Assembly (NCBI GenBank): GCA_027295475.1
Contig: JAPUKV010000004.1
Span: 1-6,488, forward strand
DNA: 6,488 nt
Direction of reading: 5' to 3'
Origin: Pseudomonadota bacterium
GTDB taxonomy: Bacteria; Pseudomonadota; Gammaproteobacteria; Woeseiales; Woeseiaceae
The position numbers and the translations under genes are program-made. Under the pieces are notes generated by a model. That model saw nothing but the letters and a program-made list of their open reading frames with translations. It searched no databases and was not told where the DNA came from. Positions 1 to 5,989 of this stretch are shown piece after piece (within the stretch, counting starts at the first letter, position 1; every line of letters starts with the position of its first letter).

Positions 1-5
1 GTTGA

Positions 6-1148
6 TCAGAGACCGACCGCAAGAATTATCCTGCCTGCAAACGCGGTTATCAGCCCGAGGCTGACGCCACCGATCAATAAGGCAGCAAAAAGCCCGAGAA
101 TGAACGGCCGGGGGCCAATCTGCCTGATCCCCGCCAACATCGATGTAAGCCCTATGGCTGCCATGGCGATCAACAGGCAGCGTTCGGCCACGGCACGGAG
201 TGTCTCGATCGTGATACTCCACTGTGACGGTTCAAGGAAACCGAATGGCCGATCACCAAGATCGCCTGCGGTACGCAATGCAGACATCAACGCGAAGCCA
301 ATGATGAACCACGGCACCATCGTGAACCATTGCGGTCTCTCGCCTTCGGTTGTGCCTGAACGCTCTGTACCGTAGAGAATCCCGACGATGGGAATGACGG
401 CGATCATGCAAAGGTTTCGAACCAGTTTGGTCACAGTCGCAATATCGAGCGCGACCGGCGCGCTGTATTGAGCCTCGTACATCAGCCCCGCACCGACGAC
501 CTGGGCCGTTTCATGAATTGAGGTTCCCAAGAACAGGCCGGCGAGCGCCGGTTGCTGAGCAAAAATGTAATGCGCGAGGACCGGATAGAAAAACATCGCG
601 GCAAGCCCGAACACCGTGATACACGCGATTGCATAACTGACCTCAGCTTCGTTCGCTTTTATCAGCGGCGCCGTCGCAACAATAGCTGTGCAGCCGCAGA
701 TACTCGTACCGACCGCAATCAGTCCGCTGAGCTGTCGGGACAAACCCAAATGCCGCCCCAGGAAACTGACCGTTGTCAATCCGATGACGATGGCGAATAT
801 GACAAACGGCAACGCAACCAGCGTGAAAAGCCCGGCCCCCAGCAGGCTGAGGCGAATGCCAAGGATCATGATACCGATCCTGAGTATTGTACTCGCGCAG
901 TAACACAGGCCATCCATCAATGCGCCGGGGAGCCTGAGCGTATTCGCAACGATCATGCCGATGATAATCGCCATCATGATCGCGCTGATCGGGCTTTTCG
1001 CAAAACCCAGAACAGACTCACCGATCAACTGTGCTGCAAAGCCGGCCGACAGTGAAACGAGTACCGCGAGACCAACGCCCGCCCACCACCCAGGATTGGG
1101 AAATGCGCTTGCGTGCATCTTATTCAAAGATCGGGGCAGAAATATCAA
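6..1148 (-). CDS. YeiH/UPF0324 family putative sulfate exporter
   Basis: Integral inner-membrane protein of the YeiH (Cons_hypoth698, UPF0324) family, usually annotated as putative sulfate exporters; the substrate is poorly established. The roughly 10 hydrophobic segments span nearly the whole 380 residues. Family signatures visible are SICGCTAIVATAPLIKA (about 149-165), FLGTSIHETAQVVGAG (206-221), the KLVRN segment (241-245) and AIGLTSMLAGIRQIGPRP near the C-terminus, all co-linear with E. coli YeiH as I remember it. Family members are about 340-350 aa, so the N-terminus may be slightly over-extended. The start used here is TTG overlapping the upstream stop in TTGA, which suits translational coupling; an in-frame ATG at 1118-1116 would give 370 aa. 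Neither has a strong Shine-Dalgarno. It is the last visible gene of the norC-like/norB-like unit. Family assignment is strong; the transported ion is inferred only from family annotation. Confidence 0.9.
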   Translation of the reverse strand: MIFLPRSLNKMHASAFPNPGWWAGVGLAVLVSLSAGFAAQLIGESVLGFAKSPISAIMMAIIIGMIVANTLRLPGALMDGLCYCASTILRIGIMILGIRLSLLGAGLFTLVALPFVIFAIVIGLTTVSFLGRHLGLSRQLSGLIAVGTSICGCTAIVATAPLIKANEAEVSYAIACITVFGLAAMFFYPVLAHYIFAQQPALAGLFLGTSIHETAQVVGAGLMYEAQYSAPVALDIATVTKLVRNLCMIAVIPIVGILYGTERSGTTEGERPQWFTMVPWFIIGFALMSALRTAGDLGDRPFGFLEPSQWSITIETLRAVAERCLLIAMAAIGLTSMLAGIRQIGPRPFILGLFAALLIGGVSLGLITAFAGRIILAVGL

Positions 1149-2509
1149 TATTCCGCAGCTAAGGCGCCGCGGCTGGCAGGAGACAAGCGAAGGTTGATCA
1201 GGCGAACCGCGGAAAACAGAACGATCCAGATCCCCAGCATTAACGTTACACCCGAAACAGCGAACACCAGCAGGAACGGCCAGATGTTCAGCATCATTTC
1301 CTGGAAAGACCCGCCACTGTAGAAGCCTTTACCCAAGCCGGCGAGTATCAACGATACAAAGAATACGACCAGAGATATGTTCGCCATCCAGTAGCCAAAT
1401 GTCACCTGTTTCGAGCAGCCGGAGTGCACTTCCACCGGCAGTTCTTCGCGGATAACGAAAAAGACCGATGCCAGCAGGATCATCGTATTGATTCCGATGG
1501 TGCTGCCCATCGCATGGGCGACCGTAATGTGCGTACCGTGCGTATAAAGATTCCAGGCCGGCACGGAAATGACCAGAGCGAGAATCAGATTGATAAAAAT
1601 CCAGATGTCCGCTGCAAACAGGAAGCGGTAGGCATTGCAGTGCTTGTGAATCTGATAACTCGCAAGCGACGCACGCCAGTCCCACAGAATTTTGCCCAGC
1701 ACCAGGAGTTCGGTCATGCTGACGGCATAGGCAAATATCCGCAGCCATGGCGCCGACGGCACGAGGTAAATGTGGTGCGCCCAGCCGAACATCAGGTTGA
1801 ACAGGCCGAGGAAATACAGACCGTAAGCCATTCTTGAACGAGCCATCTGCGGGTTCTCGCTGATCCTGCTCGCCACAAAAATGGCCGTACCATAGACCAG
1901 CATATTCCAGGAGCCGGTTAGCGAGCCGTAGGACTTCCACTGCACCGTGATTTCCCGAACCATCGACTCTCTGAAATAAGGAATCAGCCAGAGATAGGCT
2001 TCGGAAAACGTAATGAAAAAGAAAACGATGCCAGTGCCCCACATCCAGTAATACACCGGCCACGGCTCACTGCTCTTGAATACCGTCTTGAAATAATTAA
2101 CGCCAAAAATAATCCAGGACAGGAAAACGGGAATGCTCAGGACTGCCGGGAATTCGAAATACTCTCTGCCGCCGAATTTACCGGCAAAGTAACTGGCAAG
2201 GATGGCCAGGCCGGTGACAACAAAAATCCAGAAGTGCCAGTTAGCCGCACGGGGCGAGAACAGTTTCAGCTTGCACTGATTGACAAGGAAGTAATAGATG
2301 CCGCCAATGGCCGCAAGAAATATCCAGGAAATGACCAATGACACATGCAAGGGCCTGGTTTTCGTGAACAGCAGTTCCCTCAGGAATTCGGGAAACAGAA
2401 ACTGGAACCCGCCGATGACGCCGAAAAACATGCCGGCCGCCAGCGCCAGCATGCCGAGCCGCAGGAATCGCAGCCCGATCATGTCCTGATCGTCATTTAT
2501 CATGGTCAC
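1145..2509 (-). CDS. NorB-like nitric oxide reductase/heme-copper superfamily subunit, non-canonical active site
   Basis: A 454-aa polytopic membrane protein, about 12 hydrophobic segments, the usual NorB length. NOR-branch features: H55 in RPLHVSL (low-spin heme ligand), GREYFEFP at 114-121 (the Ca-site glutamates of cNOR), H245-H246 (two non-heme-metal ligands), E267 exactly 21 residues after H246 (equivalent to E280 of P. aeruginosa NorB), and NLYTHGTHITVAH at 320-332 with H332 as the heme b3 ligand. Departures: there is no histidine anywhere between H92 and H245, so the first FeB/CuB ligand is missing. The HLWVEGVWE segment of cNOR reads YGSLTGSWN (194-202). The second His of AHGH is M334, suggesting His/Met low-spin heme. 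It pairs with the NorC-like cytochrome 22 nt upstream. Start is GTG 2509; ATG at 2503 and 2482 are alternatives. Annotation pipelines may call it cbb3-type oxidase subunit I. The family is secure, the reaction is not. Confidence 0.85.
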   Translation of the reverse strand: MTMINDDQDMIGLRFLRLGMLALAAGMFFGVIGGFQFLFPEFLRELLFTKTRPLHVSLVISWIFLAAIGGIYYFLVNQCKLKLFSPRAANWHFWIFVVTGLAILASYFAGKFGGREYFEFPAVLSIPVFLSWIIFGVNYFKTVFKSSEPWPVYYWMWGTGIVFFFITFSEAYLWLIPYFRESMVREITVQWKSYGSLTGSWNMLVYGTAIFVASRISENPQMARSRMAYGLYFLGLFNLMFGWAHHIYLVPSAPWLRIFAYAVSMTELLVLGKILWDWRASLASYQIHKHCNAYRFLFAADIWIFINLILALVISVPAWNLYTHGTHITVAHAMGSTIGINTMILLASVFFVIREELPVEVHSGCSKQVTFGYWMANISLVVFFVSLILAGLGKGFYSGGSFQEMMLNIWPFLLVFAVSGVTLMLGIWIVLFSAVRLINLRLSPASRGALAAEY

Positions 2510-2537
2510 TCATCATGGTCATTCATCATGATCACTC
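2499..2537. repeat. Three tandem 13-nt repeats at the norC-like/norB-like junction
   Basis: Three consecutive 13-nt copies (plus strand ATCATGGTCACTC, ATCATGGTCATTC, ATCATGATCACTC) at 2499-2511, 2512-2524 and 2525-2537, differing at one or two positions. They cover the norC-like stop codon, the 22-nt spacer and the first codons of the norB-like gene. On the minus strand each copy carries ATGA-type start/stop overlaps, and because 13 is not a multiple of 3 the ATGs fall in different frames. A change in copy number would shift the spacing or the start site rather than keep the frame. A role in translational coupling is inference. Confidence 0.8.
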
Positions 2538-2936
2538 AGCGCTCTGCACGACTGTCCCGTACCAGTTGATCTGGTAATCGTCAGCGGGATATCTGCCGGT
2601 CGTATCAACGAATTCGAGATACGCGACCAATGCGTCCAGCTCGGACTCGTCGAGATTGAAATTCGGCATTCTCTGCGTGCCGCTCACGAGAAACGCACGG
2701 GCATAAGCAGGGCCTCTGGAGGAAATGACGTTGGTCAGGTCGGGACCCATATAGCCACCAAGACCATAGAACTGGTGGCAGGCTATGCAGTTAAATTCCT
2801 GGAACAATTGCTGGCCGTAGCGGGCTTCTTCGGTCATCGCCCTGATGTGCGAAGCCTCGGTGCCTTGTGTATAGACATAGACCGAATACGGTATGAACGC
2901 CGCACAAAGCGTCATGAATATGGCGCGTCTGTTAAT
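2532..2936 (-). CDS. NorC-like membrane-anchored cytochrome c
   Basis: A single-heme cytochrome c predicted to be held in the inner membrane by an uncleaved N-terminal helix, with the heme domain in the periplasm, delivering electrons to the NorB-like subunit. From the ATT start (134 aa): basic NRR at 2-4, hydrophobic anchor about 5-22, heme-binding CIACH at 50-54, the family stretch GLGGYMGPDLTNV (58-70), and axial M90 in RMPNFNLDESELDALVAYL, which parallels the C-terminus of NorC closely. Start choice: AGGAGG lies 7 nt before ATT 2936-2934, whereas the first ATG (2915-2913) is 28 nt from it and would cut off the RR that precedes the anchor. A TTG at 3044 gives 170 aa but adds a Cys-rich, non-homologous leader. 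First gene of the minus-strand unit, 22 nt before the norB-like gene. Confidence 0.85.
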   Translation of the reverse strand: MNRRAIFMTLCAAFIPYSVYVYTQGTEASHIRAMTEEARYGQQLFQEFNCIACHQFYGLGGYMGPDLTNVISSRGPAYARAFLVSGTQRMPNFNLDESELDALVAYLEFVDTTGRYPADDYQINWYGTVVQSAE

Positions 2937-2943
2937 GCCTGTG

Positions 2944-2949
2944 CCTCCT
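2944..2949 (-). promoter_or_regulatory. Ribosome binding site deciding the ATT start of the norC-like gene
   Basis: A perfect AGGAGG on the minus strand, 7 nt upstream of ATT 2936-2934. No ATG, GTG or TTG in the NorC-like frame lies at a workable distance from it, so it is the main evidence for a rare ATT initiation codon here. Confidence 0.65.
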
Positions 2950-3054
2950 GTGCAGAACCCGATTGGCCGCTTGTGGCTCCCACAGCCTTGCCAGTAGCTT
3001 ACCTGAATCGGCGCGCAACAGGGTTCAAAAATATTCTTGTCCAATACAAAAAAT

Positions 3055-3069
3055 TAGCATTTTATTCCA
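3055..3069 (+). promoter_or_regulatory. Candidate Lrp-family operator in the divergent intergenic region
   Basis: TAGCATTTTATTCCA matches 13 of 15 positions of the E. coli Lrp consensus YAGHAWATTWTDCTR by my hand comparison, and its reverse complement matches 12. It sits in an AT-rich stretch (about 3026-3118) of the 222-nt region between the Lrp-type gene and the divergent norC-like gene, where an autoregulatory site would be expected. The regulator need not share the E. coli consensus, so this is a candidate only. A small palindrome TTGT-N5-ACAA lies next to it at 3037-3049. Confidence 0.4.
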
Positions 3070-3105
3070 GATTTCTACCCGTATTCGAGATACTTTTGCT
3101 TTTTC

Positions 3106-3114
3106 TGTCATATT
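3106..3114 (+). promoter_or_regulatory. Possible extended -10 element of the Lrp-type gene
   Basis: TGTCATATT resembles an extended -10 (TG-N-CATATT) 45 nt before the ATG at 3159. The -35 region is poor, so the call rests on the extended motif and position. The candidate Lrp box lies just upstream of where a -35 would be. Confidence 0.3.
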
Positions 3115-3158
3115 CATCGACCATCTGCCGCACAGCGTATTCACGCCCGGAGGGCAGC

Positions 3159-3620
3159 ATGGACAAAAAAGACAGAGCCATTCTCGGAGCCCTGCAAAAA
3201 GACGCCGCGATGACGGTCGGCGACATTGCAGATCAAATCGGTCTTTCTAAATCAGCCTGCTGGCGTCGCATACAGGCCCTGGAGGATGACGGCGTGATCA
3301 GCGCACGGGTGACTTTGCTCAATCAGGAAAAACTGGGACTCGACCTCACCGTCTTTACAGGAATCCGGACGCACGAGCATACGCGGCAATGGTTTGATGG
3401 TTTTTATGCCATGGTTACCGCCATGCCGAACGTCATGGAGGTACACCGCTTGAGTGGCGACGTTGATTACCTGATTCGCGCCGTCATTCCCGACATGCGA
3501 AGTTATGACGAGATGTATAAGGAGATGATTGCCAAAGTCGACTTATTCGACGTCAGCTCCAGCTTTAGCATGGAAACCATCAAGTACACGACCGCACTGC
3601 CGCTCGATTATCTTAAATAA
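3159..3620 (+). CDS. Lrp/AsnC-family transcriptional regulator
   Basis: A 153-aa DNA-binding regulator of normal Lrp/AsnC length. The N-terminal helix-turn-helix is clear: MDKKDRAILGALQKDAAMTVGDIADQIGLSKSACWRRIQALEDDGVI (residues 1-47), followed by the C-terminal RAM/AsnC ligand-binding domain with the typical VMEVHRLSGDVDYLIRAVIPDMRSYDEMYKEMI. The CWRRI helix resembles the DecR/YbaO branch, whose E. coli member responds to cysteine, but I cannot prove the ligand. The ATG at 3159 is chosen because GGAGGG lies 4 nt upstream and the homology begins exactly there; the open frame further upstream has no family similarity. It is divergent from the norC-like unit, which it may regulate along with itself; both are inference from position and the Lrp-like box at 3055. 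Confidence 0.93.
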   Translation: MDKKDRAILGALQKDAAMTVGDIADQIGLSKSACWRRIQALEDDGVISARVTLLNQEKLGLDLTVFTGIRTHEHTRQWFDGFYAMVTAMPNVMEVHRLSGDVDYLIRAVIPDMRSYDEMYKEMIAKVDLFDVSSSFSMETIKYTTALPLDYLK

Positions 3621-3641
3621 ACTTTCTGTAAATAGACTCGC

Positions 3642-3669
3642 TTGTGCGTCTGTCAGGGCCTGCTAAGAT
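3642..3669 (+). promoter_or_regulatory. Possible promoter of the heme A synthase gene
   Basis: TTGTGC (3642-3647) and TAAGAT (3664-3669) are separated by 16 nt, and a TG-C before the second hexamer makes it an extended -10 (TGCTAAGAT). The -35 matches only three consensus bases. It lies between the Lrp stop (3620) and the COX15 coding start, so COX15 could be transcribed independently. Confidence 0.4.
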
Positions 3670-3705
3670 TGCGGCCCCTGCTTCGAAGCCACACGGTCAC
3701 CCTCC

Positions 3706-4740
3706 ATCAGCGACGTCGTTAACAACAATAAGCACTCTGTCGCCACCTGGCTTCTGGTCTGCTGCGCACTCGTCTTTGCCATGGTCGTCCTCGGCGGTGT
3801 CACACGACTGACCGGTTCGGGCCTGTCGATGGTCGACTGGCGCCCGGTAACCGGTGTGCTGCCGCCACTCGGCGACACCGAATGGCAGCAGGTGTTCGAG
3901 ATGTATCAGCAGACGCCGGAATTCCAGAAAGAGAATTCATACATGGACGTGAGTGATTTCAAGGGGATCTTCTGGCTGGAATATTTGCATCGCTTGCTTG
4001 GCCGAACGATCGGTATCGTCTTTCTTGTGCCTTTTCTGTTCTTCGTATGGAAAGGCTACATACGGAAACGAGAATTCCCGAAATATGCGCTCATGTTTGT
4101 TTTGGGCGGCATGCAGGGCGTGCTCGGCTGGTACATGGTCAAGAGCGGGCTCATCGACAACCCGAATGTCAGCCAATACCGCCTGGCCGCACACCTGCTC
4201 GCCGCTTTCCTCATATATGCGTATATGTTTTGGGTGGCATTGACCCTGTTGCTGCCGTCGCGCGAGACGACAAGGAAGACGCAAAGACATCCATGGTATG
4301 GCAAGACACTGGCATTAACCGCGCTGATAACCGTGACCATAATGTCCGGCGCATTCGTAGCCGGGCTCAAGGCCGGCAAGATCTACAACACCTTTCCGAA
4401 AATGGGTGAGTACTGGATACCGCCCGAATTCCTCGCCCTCGAACCCGCCTGGAGGAACTTCTTCGACAACATGGCGGCCGTTCAATTCGAACACCGCGTA
4501 CTCGCCATCACGACCTTCCTTCTGATCATTGCCTACTGGACCAGCCTGAGAAAAGCGGACTTGCCGGACAGAATACGACGCGGTGTAAACGCCCTCGTCC
4601 ATACGGCGGTACTGCAGGTCGCCCTTGGCATTGCTACGCTGCTGCTGGTGGTGCCCATTTTTCTCGCCGCAAGCCACCAGGCGGTCGCAATGCTCCTGTT
4701 CACCGTTGCGCTCTACCTTTGCCACGGCCTAAGGAATTAG
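3706..4740 (+). CDS. Heme A synthase (COX15/CtaA family)
   Basis: Inner-membrane enzyme oxidising the C8 methyl of heme O to the formyl of heme A, needed for aa3-type cytochrome oxidase. Family motifs: GGVTRLTGSGLSMVDWRP near the N-terminus, EYLHRLLGR, QYRLAAHLLAAF, AGLKAGKIYNTFPKMG, QFEHRVLAI and ASHQAVAM. The four heme-ligating histidines are present (H70, H138, H238, H299 counted from the ATG at 3781), over about 8 hydrophobic segments. The ATG at 3781 falls inside the first transmembrane helix: upstream codons 3733-3780 read HSVATWLLVCCALVFA, which belongs to it. The frame is open from 3667 but has no ATG, GTG or TTG; ATC at 3706 would give a natural start (SDVVNNNKHSVATW) and 344 aa, in the family range. 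No Shine-Dalgarno is evident there. No ctaB or oxidase subunit gene is adjacent. Identity is certain; the start is not. Confidence 0.93.
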   Translation: MSDVVNNNKHSVATWLLVCCALVFAMVVLGGVTRLTGSGLSMVDWRPVTGVLPPLGDTEWQQVFEMYQQTPEFQKENSYMDVSDFKGIFWLEYLHRLLGRTIGIVFLVPFLFFVWKGYIRKREFPKYALMFVLGGMQGVLGWYMVKSGLIDNPNVSQYRLAAHLLAAFLIYAYMFWVALTLLLPSRETTRKTQRHPWYGKTLALTALITVTIMSGAFVAGLKAGKIYNTFPKMGEYWIPPEFLALEPAWRNFFDNMAAVQFEHRVLAITTFLLIIAYWTSLRKADLPDRIRRGVNALVHTAVLQVALGIATLLLVVPIFLAASHQAVAMLLFTVALYLCHGLRN

Positions 4741-4793
4741 TGGTTTTGGCAGCCAATTTCGTCGAACTTCGAGCCATATCAAGGAGTACCCGA

Positions 4794-4809
4794 CCGCCAT
4801 GTATGGCGG
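4794..4809. repeat. Short perfect hairpin downstream of COX15
   Basis: CCGCCATGTATGGCGG forms a 6-bp GC-rich stem with a TGTA loop (7-bp arms counting the inner T-A pair). It starts 53 nt after the COX15 stop. No run of T follows on either side, so it is not a standard intrinsic terminator, though it could stabilise the mRNA 3' end. Confidence 0.65.
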
Positions 4810-4813
4810 GAGT

Positions 4814-4840
4814 GCAGGTGTCGCAGGAGCAATCACCTGC
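4814..4840. repeat. Inverted repeat with 13-nt loop
   Basis: GCAGGTG (4814-4820) and CACCTGC (4834-4840) are perfect 7-bp arms around a 13-nt loop, only 4 nt after the preceding hairpin. No U-tract follows. Could be an operator or part of a structured transcript; nothing decides. Confidence 0.6.
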
Positions 4841-4860
4841 CTGACGGATGAACGCGCATC

Positions 4861-4909
4861 GTGGATAATACCCATTTGATTTAACAGCGGATTCCGACAG
4901 CATATCCAC
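4861..4909. repeat. Long-loop inverted repeat
   Basis: GTGGATA (4861-4867) and TATCCAC (4903-4909) are perfect 7-bp arms 35 nt apart. At this loop size chance pairing is plausible; it is listed because it is the third inverted repeat in about 115 nt. Confidence 0.4.
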
Positions 4910-5025
4910 ACTATGAGCAGACCAGATCGCGGTCAATCGCATCCAGTCAGCAAAAGAAGTAATTGCTCTGATGGAACAGGCCAGATCGTTGAGTTTCCGT
5001 TCAATCTCGTTCGATCTGATCCCGA

Positions 5026-5054
5026 TTCGATAACATCGACCCGAATGCCATAAT
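5026..5054 (+). promoter_or_regulatory. Possible promoter of the ROK kinase gene
   Basis: TGCCATAAT (5046-5054) is a good extended -10 (CATAAT preceded by TG-N), 26 nt before the ATG at 5081. TTCGAT at 5026-5031 lies 17 nt upstream of the hexamer but is a weak -35. Confidence 0.4.
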
Positions 5055-5080
5055 AGGGCCTCGAAGCAGAGGAACGAGAC

Positions 5081-5989
5081 ATGCATATCGGCGTCGACGT
5101 TGGCGGGACCAAGATCGAACTGGCTGTTTTCGATCAGGATCTTGCCGAAGTAAGCTCCTGGCGGGAAGCGACACCAGTCGACGACTATGCCCTTTTCATC
5201 AAGACCATCGCCGACATGGTGGCCGAGGCGGAAAAGGAATCGGACACGGCGGGATCCGTAGGTATCAGCCTCCCCGGCATGATTGGCCGGGCAGGACTCA
5301 AGTCATTCCCCAATATTCCCTGCCTCAGCAACAAGCCAGTTGTCGCTGATTTCGAGGCTGCAATTGGTCGCCGCGTCGGCGTAGGCAACGACGCCAGAAA
5401 TCTTGCGCTATCGGAAGCGAACGGCGGTGCCGCTGATGGAGCGGAACGCGTCTTCGGGATAATCCTGGGTACCGGCATAGGTGGCGGTCTTTGCATAAAC
5501 GGCGAGGTTTACCTTGGAGCAAACAAGCTCGCCGGTGAGTGGGGGCACATGCTGCTCCCCGCCATTCTGCAACAGCGCTACGATCTGCCATTGCGGCAGT
5601 GCGGTTGTGGGGCGACCGGCTGCATTGAGCAGTATTTCTCCGGGCCCGGGCTCGCATGGCTGTATGAGCACTTCACCGGCCAAAAAAAAGACGTCCCTGC
5701 CCTGACTGATGACATGCGGAACGGCGACAAGGATGCAATGACCGTTTTTGATGCCTATATCGACGGCCTCGCGACCTGCATGTCGCAGCTCTTTATCTAT
5801 TACGATCCCGATGTCATCGTTCTGGGTGGCGGCTTATCGAATATATCGGAGTTATATTCGCGTTTGCCCGACGCATTTCCCGAAGTGCCCTATGCCGGCA
5901 AGAAAATACCCGAAGTATTACCCGCGAAGTTCGGCGACTCGAGCGGCGTCAGGGGCGCAGCAATTCTCGGTCAACGCCTGAACGCCTGA
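5081..5989 (+). CDS. nagK: ROK-family sugar kinase, NagK-like N-acetylglucosamine kinase
   Basis: Cytoplasmic ATP-dependent sugar kinase of 302 aa; E. coli NagK (GlcNAc to GlcNAc-6-phosphate, cell-wall amino-sugar salvage) is about 303 aa and co-linear throughout. Visible elements: phosphate-binding DVGGTK (6-11), SVGISLPGMIG (59-69), catalytic aspartate D104 in GNDARN, the second phosphate loop ILGTGIGGGL (128-137), substrate-contact GEWGHM with E153 and H156, the zinc site CGCGATGC (C174, C176, C181), and adenosine-site VIVLGGGLSN (245-254). The sequence around LPLRQCGCGATGCIEQYFSGPGLAWLYEHFTGQ is especially NagK-like; a fructokinase or glucokinase specificity cannot be excluded. ATG 5081 has AGAGGA 7 nt upstream. 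No amino-sugar transporter, nagA or nagB is visible next to it, so it looks monocistronic. It converges on the PLP-enzyme gene, with 27 nt between stops. Confidence 0.92.
   Translation: MHIGVDVGGTKIELAVFDQDLAEVSSWREATPVDDYALFIKTIADMVAEAEKESDTAGSVGISLPGMIGRAGLKSFPNIPCLSNKPVVADFEAAIGRRVGVGNDARNLALSEANGGAADGAERVFGIILGTGIGGGLCINGEVYLGANKLAGEWGHMLLPAILQQRYDLPLRQCGCGATGCIEQYFSGPGLAWLYEHFTGQKKDVPALTDDMRNGDKDAMTVFDAYIDGLATCMSQLFIYYDPDVIVLGGGLSNISELYSRLPDAFPEVPYAGKKIPEVLPAKFGDSSGVRGAAILGQRLNA

Larger units (their letters stand above)
4741..5080. other. 340-nt gap without a convincing gene
   Basis: No protein with family resemblance is seen in any frame. A minus-strand open frame across the gap (5086-4700) runs into COX15 and has shadow-like composition. 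The gap holds three inverted repeats (listed separately), an imperfect direct repeat (AGACCAGATCG at 4919-4929, AGGCCAGATCG at 4978-4988), and a candidate promoter just before the kinase gene. I see no tRNA cloverleaf and no T-rich terminator after COX15. Confidence 0.6.

Noticed and set aside
552..1055. A 167-aa plus-strand open frame opposite the exporter gene
   Set aside because: Highly polar, Arg/Asp/Gln-rich translation typical of the antisense of a membrane-protein gene; no motif.
1329..2063. A 244-aa minus-strand open frame inside the NorB-like gene
   Set aside because: Same strand but other frame than a clear full-length gene; its translation shows no domain.
1145..2509. Calling this gene cbb3-type cytochrome oxidase subunit I (CcoN)
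   Set aside because: The first CuB histidine in VQWWYGH is absent, the glutamate at NOR E280 spacing and the GREYFEFP and YTHGT motifs fit NorB, and the partner is a NorC-like monoheme cytochrome rather than CcoO/CcoP.
2499..2537. CRISPR-like array
   Set aside because: The 13-nt units are directly adjacent with no spacers and lie at a gene junction.
2937..3044. A 36-residue N-terminal extension of the cytochrome from TTG 3044
   Set aside because: The extension is Cys-rich and unlike NorC leaders, would place an untypical segment before the anchor, and ignores the perfect AGGAGG at 2944-2949. The region is better read as promoter and leader.
3037..3049. FNR/DNR-type operator for the NOR-like genes
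   Set aside because: TTGT-N5-ACAA has the wrong spacing and lacks the TTGAT/ATCAA half-sites; no other FNR-like box is seen upstream of the cytochrome gene.
3644..3780. A GTG at 3644 as the COX15 start through a frameshift
   Set aside because: It is in a different frame, its translation does not resemble a COX15 leader, and the correct frame is already open back to 3667 without needing an indel.
4794..4809. Rho-independent terminator of COX15
   Set aside because: The hairpin is sound but no T-tract follows on either strand.
4700..5086. A 128-aa minus-strand open frame in the COX15-kinase gap
   Set aside because: It overlaps the COX15 3' end and the kinase start, has no recognisable motif or Shine-Dalgarno, and its composition resembles random translation.
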